Made by a program: the position numbers and the translations under genes
Notes under the pieces: model-generated
What the model was told of the DNA's origin: nothing
What the model saw: the letters and a program-made list of their open reading frames with translations, nothing else
Databases searched by the model: none
From: a virus
DNA: 62,536 nt
Reading direction: 5' to 3' (one strand)
Virus record (IMG/VR): IMGVR_UViG_3300036944_000366
Coordinates: 1-62,536 of that record
Part shown: one piece after another, positions 7,853-17,275 of the stretch
Layout of the letters: every line of letters starts with the position of its first letter
Position numbering within the stretch: the stretch's first letter is position 1

Positions 7853-9733
7853 ATGACAACAGGAAACACCGCACTGCTCGGACTGGCGCTGCCAGTTCAA
7901 GGCGAACTTGCAGGGACATGGGGCACTGTTGTTAACACGTCCATCACCTCGCTGATTGACTCCGCTATCGCCGGTACAACCACACTCAGCACGGACGCTG
8001 ACGTTACGTTGACCACCACAGCCCTTGCAGCCAACCAAGCTCGGCAAGCCATTCTCTTGTGGACAGCCAGCAACGGGGCGACAACACGCAACATTACTGC
8101 GCCCGCGCAGAGTAAGCCTTACATTGTCATCAACGCAGGCACAGGTTCGATTGTTTTGCGCGGCGCTGGCCCAACAACCGGCGTAACCATTTTGGCGGGC
8201 GAAAAGTGCATGGCCGCATGGAATGGAAGTGACTTCGTTAAGATAGGAACTGCGGCGTCCAGCGTAACGTACACCCCTGCGGGGACCGGCGCTGTCACAA
8301 CCGATGTGCAAACCAAACTGCGTGAAACGGTTAGCGTCAAAGACTTTGGCGCTGTTGGAGACGGGGTTACAAACGCCACCTCTGCAATTCAAGCCGCCAT
8401 TGATGCGTGTTTTACAAGCGGCCAAACAGTGTACGTTGATGCGGGAACATACGCCGTAACGAGCATCAAAATTTATCCAAACACCATTCTTGAGTTTGAT
8501 GCCAACGCAACATTCAAGCAAACCGCAAACGGGTTTGCCATTCGCACATCAACGAGCCCGTCTGTAACCGTACCAAACACTTCTGTTCGTTACGCAAAAA
8601 TTTACAACGCGCAAATTAACATGAACAGTTGCACGGGCGCAGCTATCTTTTTAGAAGGCGCTCAATCTTGCGTTGTTGACAATGCAGTTATAACCAACGT
8701 GGGTAGCGGAACATTTACCTACGACGATGGTGTGACCAACAACGCAAACTACCGCACATCGGCAATCATGATTAAGGGCATTACCGGTGTAGCTGGCCCT
8801 TACTACAACCAGATCAACCATTGCCGAGCCAGCGGGGGCGGCAGTTCAAGCACCAACAGCGGCATCTGGCTTGGCACAACAATTGGCAGCACAGACAACC
8901 AGCGTGCCAACTTAAACCAAGTCAACCAATGCGTTTTCACCAGCTTTGGTGAAGGCATTTCTATGTGGGTGGGTAGCGATAACAGGTTTATTCAACCAGA
9001 AGTCTCTAGCTGTGGAACCGGCATTGTTGTTGGGAATACAACCCTGTACACCCTGAACTCCAACGGAAATAGTTTTCAGCAAGTTTATGCCGAAAGCTGC
9101 ACTACAGGGATGAACCTAACAACCCTAAGTTTGGACACCACAATTTTTGGGTTTTCCTCCTTGTCTGGAACAACAACGGGGCTTGTAGACAACGGAGAGC
9201 GAACTTACGTTGCTGAGTTAAGGGCCACCTCTCAAATTGCAAACACGCCACGGTCTTACCCCGGAGGTCTTTATTACCCCAACCTCGGAACAGCAACGAC
9301 TGGAACATCAACAAGCACGTTGATGGGGTATTACGACACCGGAACTTTTACTCCAATTCTGGCGGACAACCAAACGGGAGGTAATGTTGCAACTTTTCTT
9401 TACGCCTATGGTTTGTACACAAGAATCGGCAACCGAGTTTTTGTGACCATCTCTCTTACAGACATCACTACTACAGGAATGACTGCTGGGAATCAGGTAT
9501 TTATTCGCGGCCTACCTTGGGATGTAAATTCAAACACGTTGCTTCGCTCGGCTGGCGCTGTGTCGTTTAGTTTTATTTCAACAACCACAGGTTGCATAAG
9601 CGCCCGTGCAATCGCGGCATCAAACTACATTTCCTTGTTTGAACAAACGACCACAGGGCAGGCAACACTGCTGGTTTCACAGCTTACCAGCGGTTCAACA
9701 GATTTGTTTATTGAACTTTCTTATCAGGTGTGA
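7853..9733 (+). CDS. Tailspike with pectate-lyase-like beta helix
   Basis: 626 residues, strong AAAGGACTAAC site. N-terminal about 150 residues form a virion-attachment-type region (GNTALLGLALPVQGELAGTW is typical of phage fibre N-termini). Around residue 160 the motif VSVKDFGAVGDGVTNATSAI starts the right-handed beta-helix domain of the pectate-lyase superfamily found in depolymerising tailspikes. Asn/Gly-rich turns continue to about residue 450, and a C-terminal beta domain follows. Likely acts outside the cell on host capsule or lipopolysaccharide. Whether it cleaves glycan or only binds cannot be read from the sequence. Confidence 0.85.
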   Translation: MTTGNTALLGLALPVQGELAGTWGTVVNTSITSLIDSAIAGTTTLSTDADVTLTTTALAANQARQAILLWTASNGATTRNITAPAQSKPYIVINAGTGSIVLRGAGPTTGVTILAGEKCMAAWNGSDFVKIGTAASSVTYTPAGTGAVTTDVQTKLRETVSVKDFGAVGDGVTNATSAIQAAIDACFTSGQTVYVDAGTYAVTSIKIYPNTILEFDANATFKQTANGFAIRTSTSPSVTVPNTSVRYAKIYNAQINMNSCTGAAIFLEGAQSCVVDNAVITNVGSGTFTYDDGVTNNANYRTSAIMIKGITGVAGPYYNQINHCRASGGGSSSTNSGIWLGTTIGSTDNQRANLNQVNQCVFTSFGEGISMWVGSDNRFIQPEVSSCGTGIVVGNTTLYTLNSNGNSFQQVYAESCTTGMNLTTLSLDTTIFGFSSLSGTTTGLVDNGERTYVAELRATSQIANTPRSYPGGLYYPNLGTATTGTSTSTLMGYYDTGTFTPILADNQTGGNVATFLYAYGLYTRIGNRVFVTISLTDITTTGMTAGNQVFIRGLPWDVNSNTLLRSAGAVSFSFISTTTGCISARAIAASNYISLFEQTTTGQATLLVSQLTSGSTDLFIELSYQV

Positions 9734-9735
9734 CC

Positions 9736-9831
9736 ATGAAAGACTGGGCCGTTAGCTTTGTTGCTGCGGCCCTTCTTGTTGGGCTTGTGCTTTGGTGCAT
9801 CCGCATTTTTATTTGGAGTTTTTATGGCTGA
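9736..9831 (+). CDS. Tiny single-span membrane peptide near lysis genes
   Basis: 31 residues. After MKDWAVSF comes one hydrophobic helix (VAAALLVGLVLWCIRIFIW) ending in SFYG. It starts 2 bases after the tailspike stop and overlaps the next gene's ATG by 8 bases. Size, position and membrane helix suit a small holin or antiholin-type lysis peptide. I see no diagnostic motif, and it could be a coupling ORF only. Confidence 0.45.
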   Translation: MKDWAVSFVAAALLVGLVLWCIRIFIWSFYG

Positions 9832-10141
9832 AGAAACCAAAGAATCAGCAAAAAGTGCGTTGATCGAAAAGATCACGTTTGCCATCCTGCCCTTGTTGTT
9901 CTCGTGTGTGGTGTACCTCATGAACGCACTGTCCAATTTGGCGCATGAAGTCACCATTCTTAACAGCAAGATCAGCTTGGTGGTGACGTCCGACAATAAG
10001 CAGGCAACCAACACAGGCGCTGAGTTGGCCCGTGAACGGTTGCGCCAAGACCTGTCGCTGGAGATTCAAAAGAACCGCGACGACATCCAATACAACCGCC
10101 AAAAAATTGCAATCATCGAAACCAAGATGGACAAAAAATGA
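9824..10141 (+). CDS. Membrane protein of the lysis cassette (holin/spanin-like?)
   Basis: 105 residues from ATG 9824, chosen because GGAG lies 5-6 bases upstream; an earlier in-frame start at 9758 lacks a site. One membrane segment (about residues 16-36, KITFAILPLLFSCVVYLMNA) is followed by a charged coiled-coil region (LARERLRQDLSLEIQKNRDD). This could be an inner-membrane spanin-like protein or a holin accessory. The stop overlaps the ATG of the holin gene by 4 bases (ATGA). Confidence 0.5.
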   Translation: MAEETKESAKSALIEKITFAILPLLFSCVVYLMNALSNLAHEVTILNSKISLVVTSDNKQATNTGAELARERLRQDLSLEIQKNRDDIQYNRQKIAIIETKMDKK

Positions 10142-10602
10142 ACTTGAGCGACCTGAACCCGTTGGCTGCCATCGGCGGCAAACTGATCGACCGTTTTTTG
10201 CCCGACCCCGCCGCAGCCGCAGCCGCAAAGCAGGAGTTGGCCCAAATGCAGGAGAACGGCGAATTGGCGCGGATGGCCAACGACACCAAGGTGCTGGAGA
10301 TCACCAACGCCAACACAGACAGCGCACGCAACATGAACGCCAAGATTCAAGAGTCTGACAGCGCTTCATGGTTGGCCAAGAACACGGCCTATGCGCTTGA
10401 CATTGGGATTGTGTCAGCCACCATATTCTTGGCTTGGTTTGCCTTCATAAAGGGCGTCCCAGAGGCCAACAAAGAACTGGTGTACATGGCACTTGGATCG
10501 CTCATTACCATGTGCGGCACCGTGCTGAACTTTCACCGTGGCAGCTCCCAAGGCTCCAAAGACAAAGGCCTTGACCTTCAAAACCTAAAAGACAAAAAAT
10601 GA
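10138..10602 (+). CDS. Holin, 3TM/GTA-type family
   Basis: 154 residues. The N-terminal amphipathic part (LNPLAAIGGKLIDRFLPDP, AAAAAAKQELAQ) and two clear membrane helices (about 78-97 and 107-124, the second ending in GTVLNFHRGSS) match the phage holin family often called 3TM holin. It would open the inner membrane for the endolysin encoded directly downstream. Starts inside the previous stop (ATGA) and ends in the same way into the endolysin gene, a classic lysis cassette. Confidence 0.75.
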   Translation: MNLSDLNPLAAIGGKLIDRFLPDPAAAAAAKQELAQMQENGELARMANDTKVLEITNANTDSARNMNAKIQESDSASWLAKNTAYALDIGIVSATIFLAWFAFIKGVPEANKELVYMALGSLITMCGTVLNFHRGSSQGSKDKGLDLQNLKDKK

Positions 10603-11189
10603 CGGAAGACCAACTCAAGGAAATGCACATTGACCCGTCTTGGCTGGAGCCACTGAAGGCGGCTTTTGACCGTTACGACATCAGCACCCCTGAGCGCCAA
10701 GCGGCATTTATTGGGCAGTGCTCCCACGAGTCGGGCAACTTCAAGACCCTGCAAGAGAACCTGAACTACAGCGCCAAGGGCTTGCATGCCACTTGGCCAA
10801 GCCGGTTCCCATCCGAAGAGGCGGCTCAGCCGTTCCACCGCAACTCCGAGAAGATCGCCAACAAGGTGTACTCGGGTCGTATGGGCAACACTCAAGATGG
10901 CGACGGATGGAAGTACCGTGGCCGAGGTCTGATCCAATTGACCGGCAAAGACAACTACCGCCTTGCCTCGGACGCTCTGGGCGTGGACTTGGTTGGCAAC
11001 CCTGACTTGGTTCTGTCCAAAGAATATGCCGCCCTGACGGCTGCGTGGTACTGGAACAAGCGCGGCCTAAACAAAGAGGCCGACGCCAAAGACTTCACGG
11101 GGATGACAAAGAAGATTAACGGTGGGACAATAGGGCTCGAAGACAGGGTTGCGCACATCAACACCGCCCTCAACGTCCTGACCGCATGA
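10599..11189 (+). CDS. Endolysin, GH19 chitinase-type
   Basis: 196 residues, a single catalytic domain without signal peptide or cell-wall binding module. The motif AAFIGQCSHESGNFKTLQEN places the catalytic glutamate near residue 44 and a second acidic residue near 53. YRGRGLIQLTGKDNYR and AWYWNKRGLN are further family hallmarks. GH19-type phage lysozymes cleave the glycan strands of peptidoglycan. Lacking an export signal, it needs the holin at 10138-10602 to reach its substrate. Confidence 0.9.
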   Translation: MTEDQLKEMHIDPSWLEPLKAAFDRYDISTPERQAAFIGQCSHESGNFKTLQENLNYSAKGLHATWPSRFPSEEAAQPFHRNSEKIANKVYSGRMGNTQDGDGWKYRGRGLIQLTGKDNYRLASDALGVDLVGNPDLVLSKEYAALTAAWYWNKRGLNKEADAKDFTGMTKKINGGTIGLEDRVAHINTALNVLTA

Positions 11190-11197
11190 GGTAAAAC

Positions 11198-13636
11198 GTG
11201 CCACTACAAAAAATACTGTTTAAGCCGGGGATTAACCGCGAAAACACACGCTATACCACTGAAGGCGGATGGTATGACGGCGACAAAGTGCGCTTTCGTC
11301 AAGGCACGCCCGAGAAGATTGGCGGCTGGCAACGCATTTCGGCCAGCACGTTTTTGGGCGTTTGTCGTTCATTATGGAACTGGGCAACGCTTGCCTATTT
11401 GAACTTGATTGGCGTGGGTACAAACCTTAAGTTCTATATAGAGAACGGCGGGGCTTACTACGACATCACGCCCATTCGCAGTACCGTTACGCTGACAAAC
11501 CCGTTTACTGCCACGCTTAACTCAGCAGTTATCACAGTTGCGGACACTGCTCACGGTGCTGTTGCTGGGGATTTTGTGACATTTAGCGGGGCTACGGGCC
11601 TTGGCGGCAACATCACAGCGGCGGTGCTCAACAAAGAGTATCAAGTTACCGCTGTGGTGAGCGACGACGCATACACCGTTACTGCCAGTGCAACGGCCAA
11701 CGCAACGGACGTTTCAGGATCGCCCGGGGGTGGTACGGTAACTGCGACTTACCAAATTAACACAGGCTCGGCGATTGAAGTGCCTGAAGTTGGTTGGGGC
11801 GGTGGAGCTTGGGGCTCAGGAGCGTGGGGTGTTGGTTCCACCACGGCATTTTCGCTTCGACTGTGGAACCAGAGCAACTACGGTGAAGACTTGGTTTTTG
11901 GCCCCCGCGGCGGCGGTGTCTATTACTGGAACGCAACCGACGGGTTAAATACTCGCGGGGTTCTCATGAACTCTTTGGGCGGGGCCGTTACAATTTCACT
12001 GACAAACCCAACAATTGTTTCCGGGGTAACACTGTTTACTTCCGGCGCGGCGTTGCAGTTTCAGGGCAATTTGCCGTCAACTATGGCGGCGAACACTACG
12101 TATTACGTTTTTGATCCTGACGGTTTGGCTTACCGGTTGCTGGATGCAGATGGAAACTTTGTAGGCAACTCCCTTCCGCCAGCAGTTTTGGGGGTAACGG
12201 GTTTGGGGGGTGTGGGTACGGTTGTTGCCCGTGTACTGCCTTTACCCGCGCTGTCTGGAGTGGGCGCGGTTGGAAGCGTAGGCACTGTTGGTCCTGTAGC
12301 GGCTATGACTGGCGTCTATTTGAGCGGCGTCTCTGCAACGGGTTCTTTGGGCACAATGAACGAGGCAGGCGTTGCGCTTTCAGGAGTATCCGCATCCGGC
12401 GTGGTAAACACTTTCACTGCGGCAAACAACAGCGGGATTGTTTTGTCGGGAACCACCAGCGTTGGAAACGCAGGGACTGTGCTCCCTACAGGCAGTTTGA
12501 CGGGCGCGTATGTGTCAAAAATTGTGGATGTGCCGGAGTTGCAAAACACGTTGACAGTCTCTGACACCTCACGGTTCATCATTGTTTTTGGCACAAACGA
12601 CTACAACAGCATCACGATGGACCCCATGCTAATCCGCTGGTCCAACCAAGACGACTTTTATAACTGGACGCCTGATGCAACCAATCAGGCAGGCAGCATC
12701 CGTCTGTCGCACGGCTCTGAAATTGTTACGGCTATCCAGACTCGGCAAGAAATTGTGACCTTTACCGACTCCGCCGTGTATTCACTGCAATACCTTGGCC
12801 CCCCCGCTGTGTGGCAGACGCAGTTGCTTGGCGATAATATATCTATCGTAAGCCCGAACTGTGTTGCACTGGCTTCTGGCATTGTGTACTGGATGGGCGT
12901 AGATAAGTTCTATGCCTACGATGGCCGAGTGCAAACGCTTAACTGCGATGTCCGGCGCTACGTTTTTAGCAACTTCAATCAGGGCCAAGCCTCTCAAGTC
13001 TTTTCGGGGACTAACGAAGGGTTTAACGAAGTATGGTGGTTCTACTGCTCAGCTACTGGGCCAGATGGTACAAACACGCCAGCAAACCCAAACACCGTTG
13101 CTGACCGGTACGTGGTGTTCAACTACGCCGAACGAATCTGGTATTACGGTACGTTGCAACGCACTGCGTGGCTGGATTCAGGAATCAACGACTACCCTAT
13201 AGCCGCTACATACAGCAACAATCTTGTGAACCATGAGCAAGGGATTAACAACGACGAGACAGAAACTACGCTGCCTATTGCTGCCAACATCTCGTCGTCT
13301 GAGTTCGACATTGGTGACGGTCATAACTTTGGATTTGTTTGGCGCGTGCTGCCTGACTTGACGTTTGGAAACTCGACTACATCACCTAGTGCGCAAGCGC
13401 CTACTGTGACTATGACGCTGTACGGGCTTTCAAACTCCGGTTCTGGGGCAACTAGCTCGGCAGGAGCGCCGGTTGCGGCTGTTGCTACTTACACGCTTAC
13501 AGAAGAATTCACGGGGCAGATTTACACCCGGATGCGCGGTCGTCAGATAATTTTCAAGATTGAGTCGAACCAAGTTAACACGGAGTGGCAGATTGGCGCT
13601 CCTCGTATTGACATCAGGCCTGATGGACGTAGGTGA
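11198..13636 (+). CDS. Tail nozzle / hub-like structural protein
   Basis: 812 residues with a GTG start preceded by GAGG. N-terminal PLQKILFKPGINRENTRYTT followed by GWYDGDKVRFRQGTPEKIGG is a recurring phage signature at the start of large tail proteins of short-tailed phages. The rest is beta-rich: a domain around residues 95-185 (VITVADTAHGAVAGDFVTFS) that is also present in the virion protein at 61877-62392, a glycine/valine-rich repeat region (about 330-440, SGVSATGSLGT-like), then a propeller-like C-terminal half (HGSEIVTAIQTRQEIVTFTD). By analogy it corresponds to the P22 gp10 / T7 gp12 position; that equivalence is inferred. Confidence 0.65.
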   Translation: MPLQKILFKPGINRENTRYTTEGGWYDGDKVRFRQGTPEKIGGWQRISASTFLGVCRSLWNWATLAYLNLIGVGTNLKFYIENGGAYYDITPIRSTVTLTNPFTATLNSAVITVADTAHGAVAGDFVTFSGATGLGGNITAAVLNKEYQVTAVVSDDAYTVTASATANATDVSGSPGGGTVTATYQINTGSAIEVPEVGWGGGAWGSGAWGVGSTTAFSLRLWNQSNYGEDLVFGPRGGGVYYWNATDGLNTRGVLMNSLGGAVTISLTNPTIVSGVTLFTSGAALQFQGNLPSTMAANTTYYVFDPDGLAYRLLDADGNFVGNSLPPAVLGVTGLGGVGTVVARVLPLPALSGVGAVGSVGTVGPVAAMTGVYLSGVSATGSLGTMNEAGVALSGVSASGVVNTFTAANNSGIVLSGTTSVGNAGTVLPTGSLTGAYVSKIVDVPELQNTLTVSDTSRFIIVFGTNDYNSITMDPMLIRWSNQDDFYNWTPDATNQAGSIRLSHGSEIVTAIQTRQEIVTFTDSAVYSLQYLGPPAVWQTQLLGDNISIVSPNCVALASGIVYWMGVDKFYAYDGRVQTLNCDVRRYVFSNFNQGQASQVFSGTNEGFNEVWWFYCSATGPDGTNTPANPNTVADRYVVFNYAERIWYYGTLQRTAWLDSGINDYPIAATYSNNLVNHEQGINNDETETTLPIAANISSSEFDIGDGHNFGFVWRVLPDLTFGNSTTSPSAQAPTVTMTLYGLSNSGSGATSSAGAPVAAVATYTLTEEFTGQIYTRMRGRQIIFKIESNQVNTEWQIGAPRIDIRPDGRR

Positions 13637-13697
13637 CATGTATACCGATCTAAAAATAACGTGTATACTACAAGCTCTTAATCTGAAGGGGCTTGTG

Positions 13698-14318
13698 ATG
13701 AAATTCGTGGATCGAACAGGGCAGGTGTTTGGAAAACTGACGGTACTCGGGCAGGCCGGACGAAACCGTTTGAAAAAAGTTTTGTGGCGCTGTCAGTGTG
13801 TCTGCGGTAACGAAACGACAGTCGTGGCAGGATCGCTGGTCACCGGGAACACTACTTCCTGCGGGTGTGTTATTCCCAACTTCAAACACGGCGGCTGGAA
13901 CAAGTCTTCCTACAACACATGGCGGGCCATGATGCGTCGCTGCTACACCGCTTCAGACAAGGACTACCCAAAGTGGGGCGGTAGGGGGGTACTTGTTTAC
14001 GCGCCTTGGCACGATTACGCTACTTTTGCGAAAGAAGTTGGAGAGCCTTCAGGGGCAGAGACCTTTGACCGGATTGATACCACGGGAAACTACGTGCCGG
14101 GCAATGTACGCTGGACAACCCCAACAGTGCAGGCTCGAAATATTCGCGTACCAAAGACAAGTAAGACCGGGGTCACTGGCGTGCTGTTCCATCATGGCTG
14201 CTATTACGCCGCAATAACCGTGCAAAAGAAAAAGTACTACTCCAAGGTGTGCGCTACTTTGGAAGAAGCCGCGGCAGCCCGTAAAGAACTTGAGCGCCTC
14301 CACTGGGGAATTGCATAA
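13698..14318 (+). CDS. Free-standing HNH/AP2-type homing endonuclease
   Basis: 206 residues from ATG 13698, with GAAGGGG 7 bases upstream. A zinc-finger-like start (CQCVCGNE...CGC, about 33-58) is followed by the HNH-type core: YNTWRAMMRRCYTASDKDYP, WGGRGVLVYAPW, FDRIDTTGNYVPGNVRWTT. A C-terminal AP2-like DNA-binding domain follows (SKTGVTGVLFHHGCYYAAIT). It lies between two virion genes, has its own short leader (13637-13697) with two GTATAC elements and a TATACT box, and breaks the otherwise continuous virion operon. It is probably a selfish element that cuts related phage genomes. Confidence 0.85.
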   Translation: MKFVDRTGQVFGKLTVLGQAGRNRLKKVLWRCQCVCGNETTVVAGSLVTGNTTSCGCVIPNFKHGGWNKSSYNTWRAMMRRCYTASDKDYPKWGGRGVLVYAPWHDYATFAKEVGEPSGAETFDRIDTTGNYVPGNVRWTTPTVQARNIRVPKTSKTGVTGVLFHHGCYYAAITVQKKKYYSKVCATLEEAAAARKELERLHWGIA

Positions 14319-14584
14319 TGGCAGAACTAAACGCAACCCCGCCCAACTTGCCGTTGGCTCCGGACCAGTACGAACGCCGGTATCAGGACCAACTGAACAA
14401 CATTTTGCGCTTGTTCTTCAACCAGCTCAACAACCCCGGAGCGGTTGGCGCAGCCACGCTGAACCTGAACCTGAACACACTGCCAACAGACGCGGACCTT
14501 GCGAACCTGAGACTTGGCGATGTGTTTCGAGACACCACCACGGGTTCGGCCAGCCAAGTGCTTCGCATAAAGACCGCCCCGTGA
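14318..14584 (+). CDS. Small virion-associated hypothetical protein
   Basis: 88 residues. The ATG overlaps the stop of the HNH gene (TAATG). Contains PLAPDQYERRYQDQLNNILR and a C-terminal LRLGDVFRDTTTGSASQVLR strand pattern, familiar from small phage proteins encoded between tail-nozzle and internal-protein genes. Likely a virion or fibre-linked protein; role unknown. Confidence 0.6.
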   Translation: MAELNATPPNLPLAPDQYERRYQDQLNNILRLFFNQLNNPGAVGAATLNLNLNTLPTDADLANLRLGDVFRDTTTGSASQVLRIKTAP

Positions 14585-14618
14585 TAACATCCACCAACCC
14601 TATTTTTAAGAGGCAAAT

Positions 14619-17264
14619 ATGAGCCTTCACGCACTCGCGGGCCACATGTCCGCCAAAGGCCGTGGTCCCGACTCGATGTTGGTTCACATGACCCCCCGAG
14701 AAGTCGCAAGTCTTCAGGCTTTGGCGGTAAAAAACGGCACGTCGTTAACAGTCAACCCCGAAACAGGGTTGCCGGAAGCGTTCAAACTCAAAGACTTGCT
14801 GCCCATGATTGCAGGCGCAGCGCTTGGCCCTGCCGGTTTTGGTTTGATGTCTGCTGGTATGGCAGGTGTGGCCGTTGGCGGCATCACCACTTTGGCTACA
14901 GGCAGCTTGTCTCGCGGCCTCATGGCCGGTTTGGGTGCTTATGGCGGTGCAGGTTTGGCCGAAGGGTTAGCGGGTATGGGGTCTACAGCGGTTGGCTCGG
15001 AGGCACTTGCTGCCGCTAATGCGGCGACGGACCCAATAGCGTCCCTTGCAGCAGCTAAAGACGCTGCAACTGCGGCGGGCACCGTTGCTCCTACAGGTTT
15101 TTCAGCACTGACCGAAGGGGCAAGCCGCGCTTTTACAAGCCCTGAAGGCCTCAAAGAGTTGGGTACGTCAATGGGGGGTATGGGTAAACTGGCCCAGTCC
15201 GGACTTGCCGCAATCTCCCCCATGTTGGCGGATAAAGGCGTGCAGACCACAACTAAGATGCCTAGCACGGGCACTATCCGCAGGTACAACTTTGATCCGT
15301 ACGGGCAGACCTACACGCCTGCCGGGGAGTACGCAGCTGCTGAAGAAGACAGAAAAGCAACAGGCGGTATCGTGGCGTTGGCCGCAGGCGGTCCCTCGTA
15401 TATTGACTTGAACAAAGACAGCTCGGCTGACCAAATTGCTTCTGCTTACAAAGCGTTCACTGATGCCTCTGGCGGTGACACGAAGGAAAACCAAGCCGCA
15501 GCTATTGACTACTTGGCAAACCTTGGTATCGGAAACGACAAGATTAACCAGTCCTACAGCAATTTTCAAGAAGGTCCAAAATACACCAACTACACGGCGC
15601 AAGACGTTACGGACTACTTGCAGGCCAACCCCAACGCAGACATTGCAGCAGCCACGCAGCAATTTAACGCCGACCCAACCACGGTAAATCAGGCCATCGG
15701 CCAACTGGGCGCTGGGTTCCTCGACCCAACGCAGACGGCAAAAGGCTCCGGCAGCGGGCAGTACTTCGACACATTCTCTAAATACGGCATTGACGCAAAC
15801 GAGTTGTTTGCGGCAAACAAAGCGCTCAACCCCAACTATTCTTTTGCAGGCGACACAACTGCTGGCGGGATGAACCGCGCCTTTGAAACAGCAAAAGACT
15901 TTAAGGGTTTTAATCCTGTGGGCACCAGTCAAGCCCTTCAGGATGTTGAGTGGGTCAAGAAGATGGACACCGAAGGCGCAAACGCCGTTGACATTGCCCG
16001 CTTGACTGGCCTTTCGATTGGTGAAGTGCAAGCGCGTGAAACCGCTGCGCGGTTGTTAATGAAAACGGGTATTGGTACAGGCAAATTAGACACGGTAGAT
16101 ATTTTGCCCGGCGGCGGTCCCGGCGGAATCAGCGGTGGTGGCAACACGGTGGTCAACCCCAACGGCACAGTTACAACTACGCCCAACATTCCCGGTCGTC
16201 CAGATGGCGGCTTTACAGGTATGGGGCAAGTTAAAGACGCGTACACGGCAGGTGGCGGTAGTTTGGGTTACGTCAACAACGCCCCTAAAGACATGGACGA
16301 GTTCAACCGGCGCTTCAACACGCAAACGGGCGACTCACTGGCGGCATACAACTACCTCATAGGTAAAGGCGCATACCCAACGCAGTCTGGCGTGGGGCAA
16401 ATCATGCGCCCGTATGGCGAAGGCGCACTTGGCATGCCGGTAACCGAAGGCCGTCCAACGCAGCGGTATATTTACGACCCGGTCACACGCGGGTACAAAG
16501 AAAACCCCAACTACGTGCCCATCACATACGACAGCAAGGGCAAGCGCGTCGAAGGGCTTTCAACAAACGAAGTGCTTAAAGGCGTTAAAGCGCTTAAGGA
16601 CCCCGCTGATAACGTCGCGTTATTTGACTGGGCAACCGCCAACAACGTCTCTGAAGCACAACTTGCCGCTGCGCTGGGCATCTCGATTGCCGAAGCCCGC
16701 GCCCGTATTGCCGCAGGCAAGACAAAGAGCACTGCCGCAAATGCGGCAGTGGCAGGCACTACTGTTGTAGATACTGGCGGGGGTGGCGATAGCTCTGGTG
16801 CCGGGGCTGGTGGTGTTGGGGGTACTGGCGGTAACGGTGGCGGTGTTGGTGGGGGCATGGGCAACTCCGGAGAAGGCGGCGGGGGTCCCGGCGAAGGGGG
16901 CTGGGCCTACGGAGGGCAAGTCAAGCGCATGGCTCTTGGCGGTCTTGGCGCTCTGGCTGGCGGCGGTCAAGCCGGGTACAACCTCGGCGGCTACTCTGAT
17001 GGCGGTCGTTTGCTGCGCGGCCCCGGTGATGGCGTGTCTGACAGCATCCCTGCGACAATTGGTAACAAGCAACCCGCACGCCTTGCCGATGGTGAATTCG
17101 TGGTCCCGGCCCGCATTGTGTCTGAGCTGGGCAACGGCTCGACTGAAGCTGGCGCACGCAAGCTGTACGCCATGATGGACCGTGTTCAAAAGGCCCGTGG
17201 CAAGACCACAGGCAAGAGCCGTGTTGCTGCCAACACACGTTCTGAAAAATATCTCCCCGCATAA
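14619..17264 (+). CDS. Large internal virion protein with tape-measure-like tail
   Basis: 881 residues. The N-terminal third is Gly/Ala-rich and hydrophobic (LLPMIAGAALGPAGFGLMSA to about residue 180), suggesting membrane-inserting helices. The centre has helical repeats (YKAFTDASGGDTKENQAA; AQDVTDYLQANPNADIAAAT) and a UBA-like stretch (about residue 450, DIARLTGLSIGEVQARE, with a second copy near 690). After a poly-Gly stretch (about 725-770) the C-terminus has SDSIPATIGNKQPARLADGE then FVVPARIVSELG, a motif I associate with tape-measure and related proteins. Likely ejected into the host during infection; this is inference from position and composition. Confidence 0.6.
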   Translation: MSLHALAGHMSAKGRGPDSMLVHMTPREVASLQALAVKNGTSLTVNPETGLPEAFKLKDLLPMIAGAALGPAGFGLMSAGMAGVAVGGITTLATGSLSRGLMAGLGAYGGAGLAEGLAGMGSTAVGSEALAAANAATDPIASLAAAKDAATAAGTVAPTGFSALTEGASRAFTSPEGLKELGTSMGGMGKLAQSGLAAISPMLADKGVQTTTKMPSTGTIRRYNFDPYGQTYTPAGEYAAAEEDRKATGGIVALAAGGPSYIDLNKDSSADQIASAYKAFTDASGGDTKENQAAAIDYLANLGIGNDKINQSYSNFQEGPKYTNYTAQDVTDYLQANPNADIAAATQQFNADPTTVNQAIGQLGAGFLDPTQTAKGSGSGQYFDTFSKYGIDANELFAANKALNPNYSFAGDTTAGGMNRAFETAKDFKGFNPVGTSQALQDVEWVKKMDTEGANAVDIARLTGLSIGEVQARETAARLLMKTGIGTGKLDTVDILPGGGPGGISGGGNTVVNPNGTVTTTPNIPGRPDGGFTGMGQVKDAYTAGGGSLGYVNNAPKDMDEFNRRFNTQTGDSLAAYNYLIGKGAYPTQSGVGQIMRPYGEGALGMPVTEGRPTQRYIYDPVTRGYKENPNYVPITYDSKGKRVEGLSTNEVLKGVKALKDPADNVALFDWATANNVSEAQLAAALGISIAEARARIAAGKTKSTAANAAVAGTTVVDTGGGGDSSGAGAGGVGGTGGNGGGVGGGMGNSGEGGGGPGEGGWAYGGQVKRMALGGLGALAGGGQAGYNLGGYSDGGRLLRGPGDGVSDSIPATIGNKQPARLADGEFVVPARIVSELGNGSTEAGARKLYAMMDRVQKARGKTTGKSRVAANTRSEKYLPA

Positions 17265-17275
17265 GGAGCCAAGAC

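Noticed and set aside
7853-13636. Diversity-generating retroelement acting on tail genes
   Set aside because: No reverse transcriptase and no template/variable repeat pair were found anywhere in the window.
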